A stretch of DNA of 64,000 nt, from positions 62,272,047 through 62,336,046 of the forward strand of contig NC_052508.1 in the NCBI RefSeq assembly GCF_014356525.2, written 5' to 3'. Source of the DNA: Nilaparvata lugens (Eukaryota > Arthropoda > Insecta > Hemiptera > Delphacidae). This document shows, one piece after another, positions 12,115 through 24,857 of this stretch. The notes under the pieces are model-generated. The model saw only the letters and a list, made by a program, of their open reading frames with translations. It had not been told where the DNA came from and did not search any database. The position numbers were made by a program, and so were the translations under genes. The number at the start of each line of letters is the position of its first letter. The stretch's first letter is position 1.

Positions 12115-12475
12115 ACAATATCACAGCCACCTCTAGTACAAGGCCCTGGCCTACGATATTGCAACGTCGCAGTATAGGCCTACAATCTAAAGGTGCGTAC
12201 AGATTTACGCGCCGCGAACATGAGCAATTCACTTTTAATCCTTTTCACTTAAACCGTTTCTGTAAAAATACAGATATAGTCAGCTGATTAAAAGTGAATT
12301 GCTCATATTCGCGGCGCGTATATCTGTACGCACCTTTATACATGATTGGTGAAGAAGATCAGCTGGTATTTTTTACAAAATTTTTCACCAATCATGCATT
12401 AGATTCTAGGCCTACACTGCGACGTTGCAATATCGTAGGCCAGGGCCTTGTATTAGAGGTAGCTATGACAATATT
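12115..12475. mobile_element. Large foldback element with a MITE inside its loop
   Basis: The outer arms (12115-12185 and 12408-12475) pair over about 65 bases, with AAGGCCCTGGCCTACGATAT on the left and its complement on the right. The loop contains a complete inner inverted-repeat element (12189-12337) and a small hairpin around ATGATTGGTGAA/TTCACCAATCAT (about 12342-12396). Confidence 0.8.
12189..12337. mobile_element. Nested MITE (about 149 bp)
   Basis: Near-perfect 50-base inverted arms begin AAAGGTGCGTACAGATTTAC and include CGCGCCGCGAA and AGCAATTCACTTTTAATC. The GC-rich terminal block stands out from the AT-rich surroundings. Confidence 0.8.
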
Positions 12476-12479
12476 AGAA

Positions 12480-13248
12480 TAATTTTCAACTGAGGAATAT
12501 ATCTTTGATCAAGTCAGCTTATTGATTTTATACATGGAAGTTAAATATTTAGAAAGTGATCAACGCAATATTTATCGAACCAAGCTGAAGCAGTCTCCAT
12601 TTCTCTCGTTTCTCGCGTGATTTCTGTAGCAATTAAAATCGGCGACATGCCCCGGCCAAAAGAAACTAATTAAAAGCGTTGATATTATGCTGAGCCAAGT
12701 ATTCAGATAGAATCTAGCCGAGAAACTGGATACTGGATACCCCGGCTGACAAGAAATATTTCACTCTTATCTGATGCTACACAACTATTCATGTAACCTT
12801 AGGGAAATACGATAATTGACTTTTTTCGAAAAAGAAGTCCATTTACAGCTGCTCTCTTGGCTTACAAAAATGCGTCTTGTATGGTCGGATTCACCACCAT
12901 CTGCCAGCATTAGTTGAACGAGACGAGTTGATGTTATCCCTATGAAATGCTGACAGATTGAAGGGAGTCCGACTGTAGAAAAATACAGAACAGAAAACAG
13001 TTTGTGTCCTGTTTAACACGTAGAGTCGAGATTTTTAATGAGAGTCCTTAGCTGTTGTGATTGGACTGGGAGAAGGAAGGCCTGCTAATTAATTCTGAAT
13101 TAAACTCTTCAGACTTAGATAATTGGATGGAGCTCGGTTTGTGATGCACTCACTCAGGAATCCGTCCAGGATTCTTCATTAACTTATAGCCTCCTCATGG
13201 TAAAATCATAGAGTAAAGATGCCGTTTTTTGTACTAAATTCACGTAAA
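12480..13248. other. Non-coding spacer
   Basis: No credible frame. A decayed MITE of the CTGTCAGC family spans about 12895-12975 (inverted CTGCCAGCATTAG and AATGCTGACAG). Confidence 0.45.
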
Positions 13249-14792
13249 GGTGTGTTTTCGTAACGGGCAGACGACAGAATTCACTTTAAATTAACATTGG
13301 TTCTTATGGGAGTATTCACCCATCGGCAGAAAGTTGAGCAGAAAAAAATAACTGTTCAAATCAGAGACGAACTGTCGTTCATCTTGCCGTTCTTTATAAG
13401 GCCTATCAATACAATGCTATTTTGCTTCGACCGATCACTGCTCGTGAACCGTTTTGTCGAAAAAGAACTAATTTCGGGATTCTGTCGACGAGAACAGACA
13501 GCTTCGAATCACTTTTCTGCTCTGATCACGTGACACCGGCAGAATTATCTTTCTGTGGATCAGACGCCATGTTCTTTTTAACCTCAATCTTTAATTGTTG
13601 GATGGTTTGTTTTGATATTGGTTGTCAGATTTCGGATTGCTACTATTATACTGTGAAATTAATTTGCAGTGGAAAATTGAGGTATAAAATATTTCTATTG
13701 GTTTCTTTATTCTTATAATTTTCACAAGAGAAATTGAAAATGGATTTACAACAGAAAGGCGTGAAATTTTCGAAGTTTAAAGTTTTGTACTTTCCAGACC
13801 TGCACAACGAATTACCTATTTGAAAAATAGAATATGGTTAGAAATTGCTGATGTAATAGAGCATTCAAGTAAGTACACTTAAATTTCTCATAATAAAGTA
13901 GGCTAGATTTACCGTACACAATTATTTGATATAAATTTTATGAGTAGCCTACTAGCATGTTTACAATTTTTATTCAGGTAGCCCACTGTAGTAGGCCTTT
14001 AATAACCTAGTCTCTAGGCCTAAATTGCTATCTTTTTAATTTTTCAAGAGGTTAGAAGTTAACAAAAGTTTATTTATTTCTTTTTTAATGTTTAATTTGT
14101 AGTATTTAATAATAATGTAAATCCTAGACTAGCTAGTTTGTGTATGGTAGAGAATTATCACAAGAAAGAGAGAAATCTAATCAACTGATTAGATTTAAAC
14201 TCATTCAAGATTGATTGATTAGATTAACATTAAATAATCAGATTCAAAACATTATTCAACCAAGATAACATTTAGCATTTCATGCTAACAATCTTTTACA
14301 CTTTCAGTAAGTTGGCCTAATCACAAAATACATTTTTTATAATGCAGCTAGTAGTTTTCACAAACAGATTTATTAACAATAATATCATAATTTGACTTAG
14401 AAGTATTTCATTACATTCTAAGTCCTAAACTTCCATTATCCTTGTTGCACCTCAAAATATTGTAAACCCATAGTTTATCAAAATAATAACAAAACTAACC
14501 TGACTATTAGAACATTTACTTTGTCTTTGGTACCTATCTATGAATTAATCTTCTCTTAATTTATAATTCAAAATCACTGAAAACAATATTAAATAGATTG
14601 TTATAACTTGATCAGAGTCAGTGTAATTGAATATTGAAAGACTGCCATTGGAAAAATATAAAATAGGTACTATTTTTCTGGTTGACCATTGCTACCAAAC
14701 TCATTTAAACTACAATAGTAATGTATTTGAAAAACTTATTCATGCTCTATTGATCGATATATTGCGTGATGCCAGGTATATCAATGTGAATA

Positions 14793-14970
14793 GTATAAAT
14801 TAAAACAGGAGACACACAACATAGATAGATTAAAAACACTGAAAAACTTACATTATAATCGGAAATTTTTAAGGAACTGTGTCCCCTTTCTCAACCGAGC
14901 AGAGAGTGTAATGTAAGTTTTTCAGTGTTTTTAATCTATCTATGTCGTGTGTCACCTGTTTTAATTTATA
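14793..14970. repeat. Long internal hairpin in TIR transposon copy 2
   Basis: Counterpart of 3813-3990, with both arms preserved and only a few substitutions. Confidence 0.8.
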
Positions 14971-15529
14971 TTATAAAACTTTAAAGTGTTTTCTGTTATG
15001 TGCTATGAATGTAAGTATATACTTATAGTATTTATATCTAATGTAAATAGTTTATTGAGGCCCAGTTTACTTCTAATTTATTCAAAGTCCAAACTATGTC
15101 TTATCATTGATGATTAACTTCACATTATCTCCAAAATGAATATGCTGAAAGATTATGTTTCTTTTTTCAGGTACCATTTACAAACAAAATATTGAAGAGA
15201 ATGTGCTCAAAGGAAATGCATATAATTCTTTTTTGTTGACCAGGATGGAACAATTCTTTGGAACCTATATACTTAGAATAAGTTAGTTGGGTAAGATAAA
15301 ATTCCACTCATTTTTTAAACTTTATATAGGCGATGTCATTTTATACAGTTTCCCATTTTTTAAAAAGGTTTATCCACTTCAATGTTTTATTATCGATTTG
15401 ATGGTAGATATTCAAATAGTAAGATTTAACTATGGTACGTGACTAAAATAATAGAAAAACTGGCTGAATTTTGAAATCATTAATAGCTTACAGGAAATCT
15501 TAATATTTCGAAACTACCTGAAACCACAT

Positions 15530-15735
15530 GAGATCAAGATGGACAGTTGAGAAGAGTGCTTAAAAAACAATGTATTCACTTATCATTCAGGGAATAGAGT
15601 TATTCATAATATTGGGATTCCTTCCATAAAGAAATAATTTATGTAACATTATCTAATAATGTGATAACATTACATCAATAATTTGATGTTAAAATTGTTT
15701 TTAAAACACTCTTCTCAACTGTCCATCTTGATCTT
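15530..15735. mobile_element. MITE inside copy 2 (about 206 bp)
   Basis: Arms of nearly 40 bases: AGATCAAGATGGACAGTTGA followed by GAAGAGTG at the left, and the complement at 15699-15735. It lies in the intron that follows exon two of the gene relic. Confidence 0.75.
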
Positions 15736-17566
15736 GAGTGGATGATGACTTTATAAATGACCATACATTAGAACTATGAATAGATGACTTCAAAAATTCA
15801 CCCAGCAAGTGCTGGTAGAAAACACTGAATAATAGCTTTTAATGACAGTCATTCCACCTTTTAAAATTTATGATTAAATTCATGGATGAAATACCCACAT
15901 TGTTCTGAGAGAGATTTATGTATTTGCAGTTTGGTATTCATTTTCAAATCACTTAGTTCTACTTATAATGTTGTAGATAATCATCATTTCAGATTAAGCA
16001 ATTAATTTATTGATTATTTCCATTTGTTTCATTAAACTTGTTTCTCTAAATGTAGAACTAAAAATTACTTTATGCAGTACATTTTGGAAGACTTAAGTAA
16101 ACCAAACGGTCGAGAAGTAGGCCTACTGACCACAGAAATAAATAAATAATTGTTCATGGTATCCAAAAATATATTGTTCACCAACAAGTTCTTTTGATCT
16201 AGGGGCACACTGATTAATCCCAATTCCTGCATGGAGATTTATTTATTCAATCATTCAGAATTACACAACTAACAGATTGATGCTAATAATAATTCAACTG
16301 AATGTTGGTTTATTGGAATTTCTCATATAATATTACTTTGTCATTATTGGTGGGTTCCTTCCCAAGAAATATAATTAAAAACTTATACAGATTACAATCA
16401 ATTTCAGAATTCACTTTGCAAAGTTTTTTTATAATGAATAATAAATTATCTATAACTTTTTGATTTCAGGCCTAGTGATGTACCAGCCAGAAGTAGAGGA
16501 TGACAAAGAAAATCAACTATGATAATATTCCATGGATATGATTCATGTATGATGTAGTAGCCTACAGAAGAAAGAGATGGACTAATCTAAGAAATATATT
16601 CATTTTTTCAGTACATCTTGATGTGTTTATTTCATGTTATTCATAATAATATCTTCTTTTTCTGATCGCTCCTGCTAACTGCTTCAATTCAGGTAGTTTT
16701 GAAGAAAACAGCAAGTGACATGAAATTAATAAAATATGTTTTAATTGTTTATACTTGAGGGATTTTTAAATCTATATTCAACCCAAAAGCATCGAACTCT
16801 TATTAACAACTTTATTGGTTCTGTATGTCTTCTGCTTTTTTGGAACTAATAAAATTATTTAACATTGCTGACTGGCAAATGCTATAGGTAACACGTAGTT
16901 AAATAATAGACTTGAATTGGATATAAAATAGGGTATCACAATTATTATGTATTGTATTAAGAATTAAGTAATAGTACTTATTTACTGCATTGAAGGGGTA
17001 ATAATTCTTTGAATATGAAAAATAACTTAAGCAAAAGTTGAAAATATGATGTTCCAAGCCACATCAAATATAATCACTTTCAATTCTACCTTCTAGGCTA
17101 TATTTCCAAGGTTTTGATTAAAATTGATAAGCTTTTAGAACATTATAGTGAATAAGGAGTTTGAAAGGCTACTCTAATTCTAATTAATACCCTGATAAAA
17201 TATTAATTTTAATAGGGCAACTTTAATGGTTAATTGTAGAAAATAACTAGTAGGCCTACCCTAAAATATTCAAAATAAGCATGACCAGTTTCTAATTATG
17301 TCATTGTCAAGAGAGTCCTTATTGAAAATGTCGAAACTAATCATGTTTCATTTTGGAATATCACAAGGGTACTAGTTACCTTCTATAATTAATAAATATT
17401 CATCCATTTTAAAATAGGCTATGTGTTATTTAAAGTACCATAACAGAACTCGTTTATTAAAGCAAGATATAGTTATCTCAACAATAATTATTAGAATTAG
17501 TTCGCCTGTTTGAATACACTTTGTACATGTCATATGTGTTAATCTATAATAATAATAATTTCCAAT

Positions 17567-17755
17567 ATTCGTATAGCTTTTACTGGTGAAGAGTCCCTAA
17601 TTGAACATTGCCTGAGAAGGCATATTGATTTAGGCAGTCAATTGGCCTCACGATTCTTATACATGATTGTATATCAGCCGGGACCGTACCCATCCAATGA
17701 TCAAAAAGGGGACTGCTAAAATAAAATTGCCTAAAAAACGTTTACAATATTGATA
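17567..17755 (-). mobile_element. Decayed SINE fragment, same family as 30560-30803
   Basis: It shares the order ATTCGTATAGCTTTT, GAGTCCCTA, CAGCCGGGACCGT and CCCATCCAATGATCA with the intact SINE at 30560-30803, with many substitutions. The tRNA-like head is absent. Confidence 0.6.
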
Positions 17756-18292
17756 TCCCTTGGTGTAATATATCCCATAGATTCCAAAAATGCCAGAATT
17801 AAAGCACTTATTTATTATTTATTTATTGATTTTTTTTCGATAGAGCTTCAATAGGCCTTTGAAGTTGAATACGGTACTCATAGTAGGTAGGCCTACCTAA
17901 AAACTATGTGATTCAAAGAACATGCATTGACTCTGAAGGCAATTGATTCTAGTTAATAAAATAATTATAATAATATCTTATTAATAATGGAATGCTTCTA
18001 GTTAATAAAATAATATCTTATTAATAATGAAATACAATCAGTTACTTCGAATAATTTACCCTTACAAATTTCAAGCATAGGAAATGAAAAGTTAACTCTT
18101 AGATTGACATGCCTATAAAGCATAGAATTTTGCATAATTATTGAAGTAACTAATAATTGTGGAAAAGTTATCTGAGTTTTAAAAAGCAATTAATTCACTT
18201 TATTGAATTAAATCTCCAATAATCATTTCAGAATTACCTTTTGGACAACCCAAAAAGTTCATTACCCATAACACATAAAGCAAAATTCATGT

Positions 18293-18310
18293 CAAAGAAC
18301 TAGTTCTTTG
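18293..18310. repeat. Perfect 18-bp subterminal palindrome, copy 2
   Basis: CAAAGAACTAGTTCTTTG, identical to 5366-5383. Confidence 0.7.
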
Positions 18311-18380
18311 AATGTTACTGTTTCTGCCCGCCTGGGTGCGCTGCAATCGATTCTGCTTCTGCCCGTTACGAAAACACAGC

Positions 18381-20690
18381 TTTAGCAATTTTACAGAATT
18401 GTTGGCTATGCTTGGTGTACCTTATTGGGCTAATTTATCTACTTATACAGATCTCACTATAATGGGGTTTATGGTTTTCATTTATAAATAAATAATTGAA
18501 AAAAGTAGGACCAAGCTAAACCTTGTTGAAATATTTTTTTAATATACAATACGGTACCTAATAATTATTATGCATGAGGATTAAATGTTTAAGATGGCTT
18601 CTAAATATAATAAATCTTTTGCAGGTTGATTGATTACTTGTAGTAATCTTTGATGAAATTCACATTGTTTTAATAAATTCTTCAAAATGAGAGTTTTTTA
18701 GAATTGTTAAAAAATTGACAGACATCAATCTGTGTTGCAATTACTAAATTCACGTACGCCTATTTAATTTAATCGCCGTTGAATAATGTTATTTATCGGT
18801 AACAGTATTGATGGAACCAACGAACTAATCGGAAGAAATTGCGATAATATCATTTTATGGTGGTCATATTGACGAAACATAGGTACCGTATTCGCAACCT
18901 AGCATAATATCTTTCAGAATGGAATTCAGAAATGAGCTAATTCATTTTTCAACTTCTAATAACTTATTTTGTGAAAGAGAAAGTGATGAATATCCGTAAT
19001 GGTGGATATTCATAATTAACACTAATCTATTTCACATTCCGACGAACTGCTAGTAAATAATTCGATTTTGAAATATTTTTCACGACAATACAGTTAAGTT
19101 TGATTGTAGTCAAACTTGACTGTAAATCGAATCACAATCAATAATATTTTTCAAGATGAATAATCTAATCAAATGTTATTATCTTTGAAAAGAAACCATT
19201 TACAAAATGAATAAATGAGGATTGTTAATATTCAATTTGATAAGAGTTTAAGAGTAGTAAAGCTAGTACAGCTAGTAGGCTAAACCTGGTACTGGCTATT
19301 TTTATGATAATAATTGCCGTACTGCCAATTATGTCCAGTTGGTTTGAATAGAATTACATTCCATCCTCACTGGTATAGATCTCGGTTCCTTAATATTAAT
19401 ATCGTGATGTAAATTATGATTGGGGTTACTATATGAATAAATAAAAAATCCAATCCAGAGCACATCAAGTTATAATTTTGTGAATCTTGGTCACTTAAGA
19501 ATGCAACTATACAAAATGAGATTTTTAGAGCAAATACAGATCGAGAAATTGTAAGTACAATTATTTCAGATATAGTTTTTAACATGAGCTTAAACTTCTT
19601 CTTACTACTATATTTAACATATTTTAAAGGGAACAACAAAAATACAATTCTTACAAACTAGAACGATACTCATCTTTTCTCAAATCATGCTGTATGGCTT
19701 TTGGCTTTTATATTTTATCTTTCACAAAAGAGCACTCTGAAAAAAGAGCTTTACACTTCACAGAAGGTGCATCACATCAAGAAGATGAGGATAGATGAGG
19801 ATGAGGATAGAAGAAGAGAATGAGAAAACGTAAGAGGGAGAGGTAGAGAAAAACTAATAGAAACAGTGATATTCGAAAATCCATTAATAGCAGGAAGATT
19901 CTGGAATAGATTAAATTTTAAGGACTTGAGAAAAGGAAAATTGAAAAGATTTGAGGAGGAGGAAAATTGGCAGAATAGGAATAGAGTTTGAAAGAGAAAA
20001 TATTGAGAAATGTTAAAGAAGGAGAGAAGAAAAGAGTCAAGAGATTGTTATGCATTAATTTATTGAATTGAGCAAATGATGAGAAGAGAAAAACAGAGAG
20101 AAAGATACATTGACCGAACACGTTTATTTTTACACAATTTATTGGATAAATTTTAAAAATTATTAATAAATTGACAATTATCAAAACAAAGAGAGAGATT
20201 GTAGAGTAGTATTGTTGGAGAATAGAGAATGAAAAGTGAATGAAAATGGAATGAGTGAGAAAAGAAAAGAGAGAGACCAACATGGAACCCCTCACAAGTT
20301 CACTGGACCTAGTCCAGAAAACGAGCGCTCAAAGGGGCCGAATTAAAAGTCCGTTATATACAACACGCATACAAAATGCCCTTTGATCAATCATCTAAAA
20401 GAATCCTTGGACAAAGTGAAAAGCAGATGAATGAATCACACAAATTCGCCAACTCGAATCCCTCACAGACTGAAGGGCAAGTGCTCTTAGAAGAAGGGAT
20501 CGAAAAGGGAGCATGAATGCATTAGAAAAATCGGAACATGAAACTTTGTAATCTCCTTGCAAACCATGAGGAAATTCACCCTCCGTATACGATAAGATGT
20601 AGAATATTTTTATAATCTCAGAGAAATCGCATTGTATCAAATTTCTATTGATCAAGAATCAATTCCCATAGATTGGTGAGTATGCATGGA
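18381..20690. other. Non-coding AT-rich stretch with purine tracts
   Basis: No recognised gene. A short inverted repeat is seen near 19090-19125 (CAGTTAAGTTTGATTGTAGTC region). The plus strand is purine-rich from about 19780 to 20290, giving Phe/Leu/Ser-rich minus-strand frames that I do not regard as genes. Confidence 0.5.
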
Positions 20691-20691
20691 T

Positions 20692-20830
20692 TAGGATAAT
20701 CTATTATGGGAATAATGGAGAATAATAGACAAATATCCTAATAATAGGCTAGGATAATCTATCATGAAAATAATGGAGAATAATAGATAAATAGATATCT
20801 TAATAATAGGCTAGGATAATCTATTATCGG
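20692..20830. repeat. Tandem repeat, about 60-bp unit, 2.3 copies
   Basis: TAGGATAATCTATTATGGG starts at 20692, and close copies start at 20750 and 20812 (spacings of 58 and 62). The units share GGAGAATAATAGA and CTAATAATAGGC. Confidence 0.85.
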
Positions 20831-21559
20831 GATTTTGTTATCCTTTCACGAACACTAGAACAAACTCTGTAGTGGTTGAGTTTCGCAAGCTCTAAAAACT
20901 GTGAGGAGATACATCCTCAGATTATCCTGTACTGCAGTAATCCAGTAGATAGAATCCCAAAGGATGCTGAACACTCAGAGAATCTCATAGGAATGCTATT
21001 ATATGTAACATTTATTTACATAAATTACCTACTCATAAAACTTAGTTACCTTCTCAAAACGCCTGAATCCCTTGGCATATCAGCCAACTACCCGGAACTA
21101 CTTGAATAAGATAATTCCAAATATTCTCTTTTCATAAACTGTATAAAATTATCCAATAAATAATAGCTTAAGTGTATGTAGACGTCAGTTTGAATATCAG
21201 TGTTACTTGTTTATAAATAAAGTCCCAACTGAATTCATTATTAATAGAATTACAAAATCCATAATGGATCTTATACTGGATTTGGATTAGGATAAATGTT
21301 TATTTTAAATTATCTACATCCATTAAATATGTAGTGTTTCATTCTTGTGTTATAAGTTTTAAAAGATATTTCTCATGGCTTCCTTGAATTGGTCTTTTTG
21401 AGTTTGTCATTTGCTTGTGATTTTGTTACTTTGTCTTATCGTTTGTAAGTATTGAGATGTGACCTGGTTTCCATAATTTTATTTATTGTAGTGGTTTGAA
21501 TAAGCTCTTTTTCTTATTGCAAACAAAACATTATTGTTTGCAATAAATTTTATTCCATG
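20831..21559. other. Non-coding stretch
   Basis: A 77-codon frame at 20876-21109 has no features I recognise. Several AATAAA/ATAAATAA motifs follow (21150-21220), possibly an old LINE end. Confidence 0.35.
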
Positions 21560-21945
21560 AAGCTTCAAATTTGATCATCTCCATCATCCAGTTGAAGCTA
21601 TATCATCCAACGTCATACATCATACGTCAGTATCATCCAACTGATAATCAGCATCACGGTGGTTTGGTTTTTTGTTAAATATAAATTTTTTTGTTGTTCA
21701 TTATATCCACTGATTATTATTTGTAGCTAGTTTTATAATTGTATGGATTTATCAAATTTGATTGTAATGAAAAATGAAAAACAATAAATTTGAATTCTTT
21801 CTATTGATATGTTTGCTGTACCTAGTTGTTCGAACTCACTGCCGGCGCACAAGTTTTCTTTGCTGGTAGTGCCATTTTGTAAGTGACAATATTTATTTTA
21901 TGGCAAATAAATGAATTCGAATTTGAGTTTGAATTTGAAATGTTT
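21560..21945 (+). mobile_element. LINE 3' UTR ends with AATAAATTTGAA and GAATTT-rich tails
   Basis: Two adjacent ends: AAAAACAATAAATTTGAATT near 21780, and TGGCAAATAAATGAATTCG followed by GAATTTGAGTTTGAATTTGA to 21940. Each has a polyadenylation-like signal directly against a short tandem tail. No coding part was found. Confidence 0.45.
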
Positions 21946-22176
21946 ATGGGAATTCTAATATAATTTTAGGTTCTACGCGTTGTTTTTCATCATTCAAATG
22001 ATTGTAAACGTGAGTACGTACGGTAAAGGGTATAGATCAAGGATAATCAATTAGGCAATAATAATCACAGTGGATGACAACTTGGAGAGGCATAAAATTA
22101 GGTACAAATAGAGTTACTGTAATTTTTACAGTACATTTGCAACTATTACATTTGCGATTTTTACTTGAGATATTAA

Positions 22177-22597
22177 CTAGTAGTTCTATGAACAGTAGAC
22201 CTCACGCAGTATTCTCATCCACAAGTACATGATTGAAACTATAGAACTTATGAAATACAGCAATAGACTGGCTTCTCCACACATCTGTGTAATCACTTGT
22301 CAGCTGATTTATGATGAATAATTCTATAGTCTGATTTTTACTCTAATATTGGCGTATGAAAGAGGCTCCTTTTTCCTTTTATATTATCCTTGAAATGCAA
22401 AATTTCCAAAAACCTTGTATATACGTCGACGCGCAATTAAAAAAGGAACATACCAGTCAAATTTCATGAAAATCTATCACCGCGTTTCGCCGTGGATGCG
22501 CAACATATAAACATTCAAATATTTAAACATACAAACATTTATTAAGAGAAATGCCAAACCGTCGACTTGAATCTTAGACCTCACTTCGCTTGGTCAA
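22177..22597 (-). mobile_element. CTAG-ended repeat element, copy A (shortest)
   Basis: On the minus strand it runs from TTGACCAAGCGAAGTGAGG to CATAGAACTACTAG before a T. The 5' 300 bases (CGACGGTTTGGCATTTCTCT..., GCGCAATT..., GGAAAAAGGAGCCTC) match copies at 24858 and 48998. The 3' CTAG|T resembles a Helitron terminus, but no TC start is seen. The class is therefore open. Confidence 0.65.
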
Positions 22598-22599
22598 CT

Positions 22600-24857
22600 A
22601 TATAGTTACTTTTTGATTGTTTCAACATCGCAGTTCAAAATAGTTCAACGGATTCATAAACCTGATACACATCGCAATTTCAGTATTGATATTAATTAGT
22701 AGTGAAGGAGAAATGAATAACATTAATAAAATATGTATTTGGGTTATGATTGTTTGAATACGTTGCTGTCAACAGCATAGTAAAATTTAGGTCAGTAATC
22801 GGTAGACTTTCTATTAACCAAAACAAACAAAGATATGAATCTGATTTATTCGATGTTGCTAAGTTACAATCAATTAATCAAATTATAGATTCAATATCAT
22901 GTTCTTATCATTGACAGTATCATAGGTGTCGAAGTAGTTCCTTCGTATGAGTAGAACACGCAGATAAAAGCCAATAGTAGTATAATTGTGTGCTTGAAGT
23001 AGAAGTGGAATAGCATATAATCATTACAGTATACTATTTTTGAATTCAATCTTATACTGTAATTTGAATAATTGAAAAAGCCGAGAATTAAATTTACAAA
23101 ATTCTAACTATCGACTTGTTCGATATTCATGATATGGCAGAATAACGGCCGAATATGATTATGAAGACTTTTGAAACGTTATTGGGTGAAGTAGAAGAGA
23201 ATATTGAGGAATTCGAAAATATACTTTACCAGGATTCACAAATACAGGGGAACAAGGAAGGAATTGATGAAGGAAACAACAATAACTTGATGAAAATTCA
23301 ATCAATATGGTGTTTATGTTGAGTAGGTCAAGTGGTCAATATGGTTGAGAGGTATGTTAGGATAGGGATAATGCTTAGCCGAAGAAGAAGGAAAAGAAGA
23401 ACAAGAAGAAGAAGAAGAAGAAGAAGAAGTATGTTGGGATAGAAAAAAACTAGCTCATTCGTCTTTAGACCAATATTCATCTTTAGATTAGCTATACAGT
23501 ATAATTATAGTTTTAAATTTAAAACTATAATTATACAGAAAATTGTGCGTGAAAGACTAACCTCATTTTGGGTTGAGTCATCACCTAAATTTTGAAGAAG
23601 AATAGAAAAAGGTTTGGTTCATTAATTTATTCACCAATTTTATTTCATCAGAGTCATTAGTAACTTTAATAAATAAATCGAAATAAAAATTAAGAAATAA
23701 TAAGTATTTATCTTGTCTGAAAGAGGAACAGTTTGTTGAACAAGTAACTAGAGTAATCATCAGGTTGCGTAATAGTTATTTGTTTGGAGCTATCTAAACA
23801 AAAGACTGGATAAGTAACGTGTTCTCGGTACTTTGGTCGGAAGGGTGACTGGTTGGGGCCAGTTCCAGTCACAGTAGTTATTGTAGCACTGAGAAAAGAA
23901 AAGAAAACACAGTTTTATTCTTCTTTTTTTCTGTGGTTATAGGTTTAGAAATTACTAGACGATGGTTCTTCTGGTACTTCTCGTATACATTCTAATTCAC
24001 ATTCTTCCTCACTTATCAATTCCCATTTTCTCTTCAATCATCTCTATTCCTCTTTCCTCATTTCCTTTCCCATACCTCACACTTTATTTCTTTTCATCTT
24101 TATTTTATTTTATTATTAACTTTATTTCATCTTTCATCTTCTACATCTTTCTCCTCCATTTCCATTCGCTTATCTCTCATCTTCTCTCTCATTCCATCAC
24201 CTTTTATTAACACTAGTTGAATACTGTGGAGATGACTCAGCTAACGAACGAACATATGGTTAATACCTGTCAGCTCAAGGAGTGGAGAAGAGGAGTGTTG
24301 GACAGAGTGTTTGTGTAATGTTAATTAATTATTATTGACCAGAGCCCTCTTCACTTCTCTCACAAGCACCCTCTCTCTTTAACTCTCTCTCTAAATTGAT
24401 TATGACACATGGGATTTTAGTTGGCCACGTCATGTTTAATTGTTTGGGTGGAGTTCTCTATCCATCACTTTTTATGATCTGTTCCGAAATCTCGCACTGT
24501 ATGTTACAACTGTACAATTCAACACACGATACGAATGTATGTCATCAAATAAATGTAGGTATCTTCTCTAGCTTGAAATTTGAATGTTTCTGTGTTCATG
24601 TTTTTAAACACATCTATTAGAGACTTTTGTGAAAAATACTATTCCAATACAATTTGTGCATGATATAAGTTGAAGAACAACGTCCTAACCAGCGATATTC
24701 TAAGAAAATTCCCTGTGTCAAAACCTAAGTCATTTATCTCGAGTTAAAGTCCTTGTGATACATTGCTGAGTGGAGTATGTAACATGTGAAATATTATTAA
24801 CGGATATAATCCGAGTGATATTGTATCTTTTCTGTTTAGGGCTACTTATTGTAATTG
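22600..24857. other. Non-coding stretch, pyrimidine-rich in part
   Basis: A (GAA)n microsatellite lies at about 23386-23430, and the plus strand is CT-rich from 23960 to 24390. The latter yields Leu/Ser/Phe-rich frames of 60-80 codons that look like composition artefacts. Confidence 0.5.

Larger units (their letters stand above)
13729..16522 (+). pseudogene. Spliced gene relic in TIR transposon copy 2 (exons 13729-13868, 15171-15290, 16470-16522)
   Basis: Exon one matches copy 1 but has a 15-base in-frame deletion and a CAA-to-TAA stop at 13778-13780. The rest of its frame (SFVLSRPAQRI, NRIWLEIADVIEHS) is preserved to the donor at 13868/13869. Exon two follows TTTCTTTTTTCAG, is exactly 120 bases and enters and leaves in phase 1. 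It encodes STIYKQNIEENVLKGN and MEQFFGTYILRIS, with an in-frame TAG two codons before its donor (TTGG|GTAAGA). Exon three gives LVMYQPEVEDDKENQL then TGA. Three exons with matching phases strongly suggest a real ancestral gene. No family is recognised. This copy is inactivated by the two stops. Confidence 0.5.
13249..18380 (+). mobile_element. TIR DNA transposon, copy 2 (about 5.1 kb)
   Basis: Same termini as copy 1: GTGTTTTCGTAACGGGCAGA at 13252-13271 and its complement at about 18358-18377. The bases outside are GTAAAG on the left and CTTTAG on the right. These are inverted rather than directly repeated, so the TTAA duplication of copy 1 is not confirmed. It is colinear with copy 1 but has two extra segments, 15171-16208 and 17402-18265. 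The first starts with an exon that fits the gene relic and also contains a MITE (15530-15735). The second contains a decayed SINE. The two copies have different flanks, so they arose by transposition rather than local duplication. Confidence 0.75.

Noticed and set aside
23962..24210. 82-codon hydrophobic frame, possible membrane protein
   Set aside because: CT-rich DNA gives Leu/Ser/Phe/Ile by composition. No signal or splice structure.
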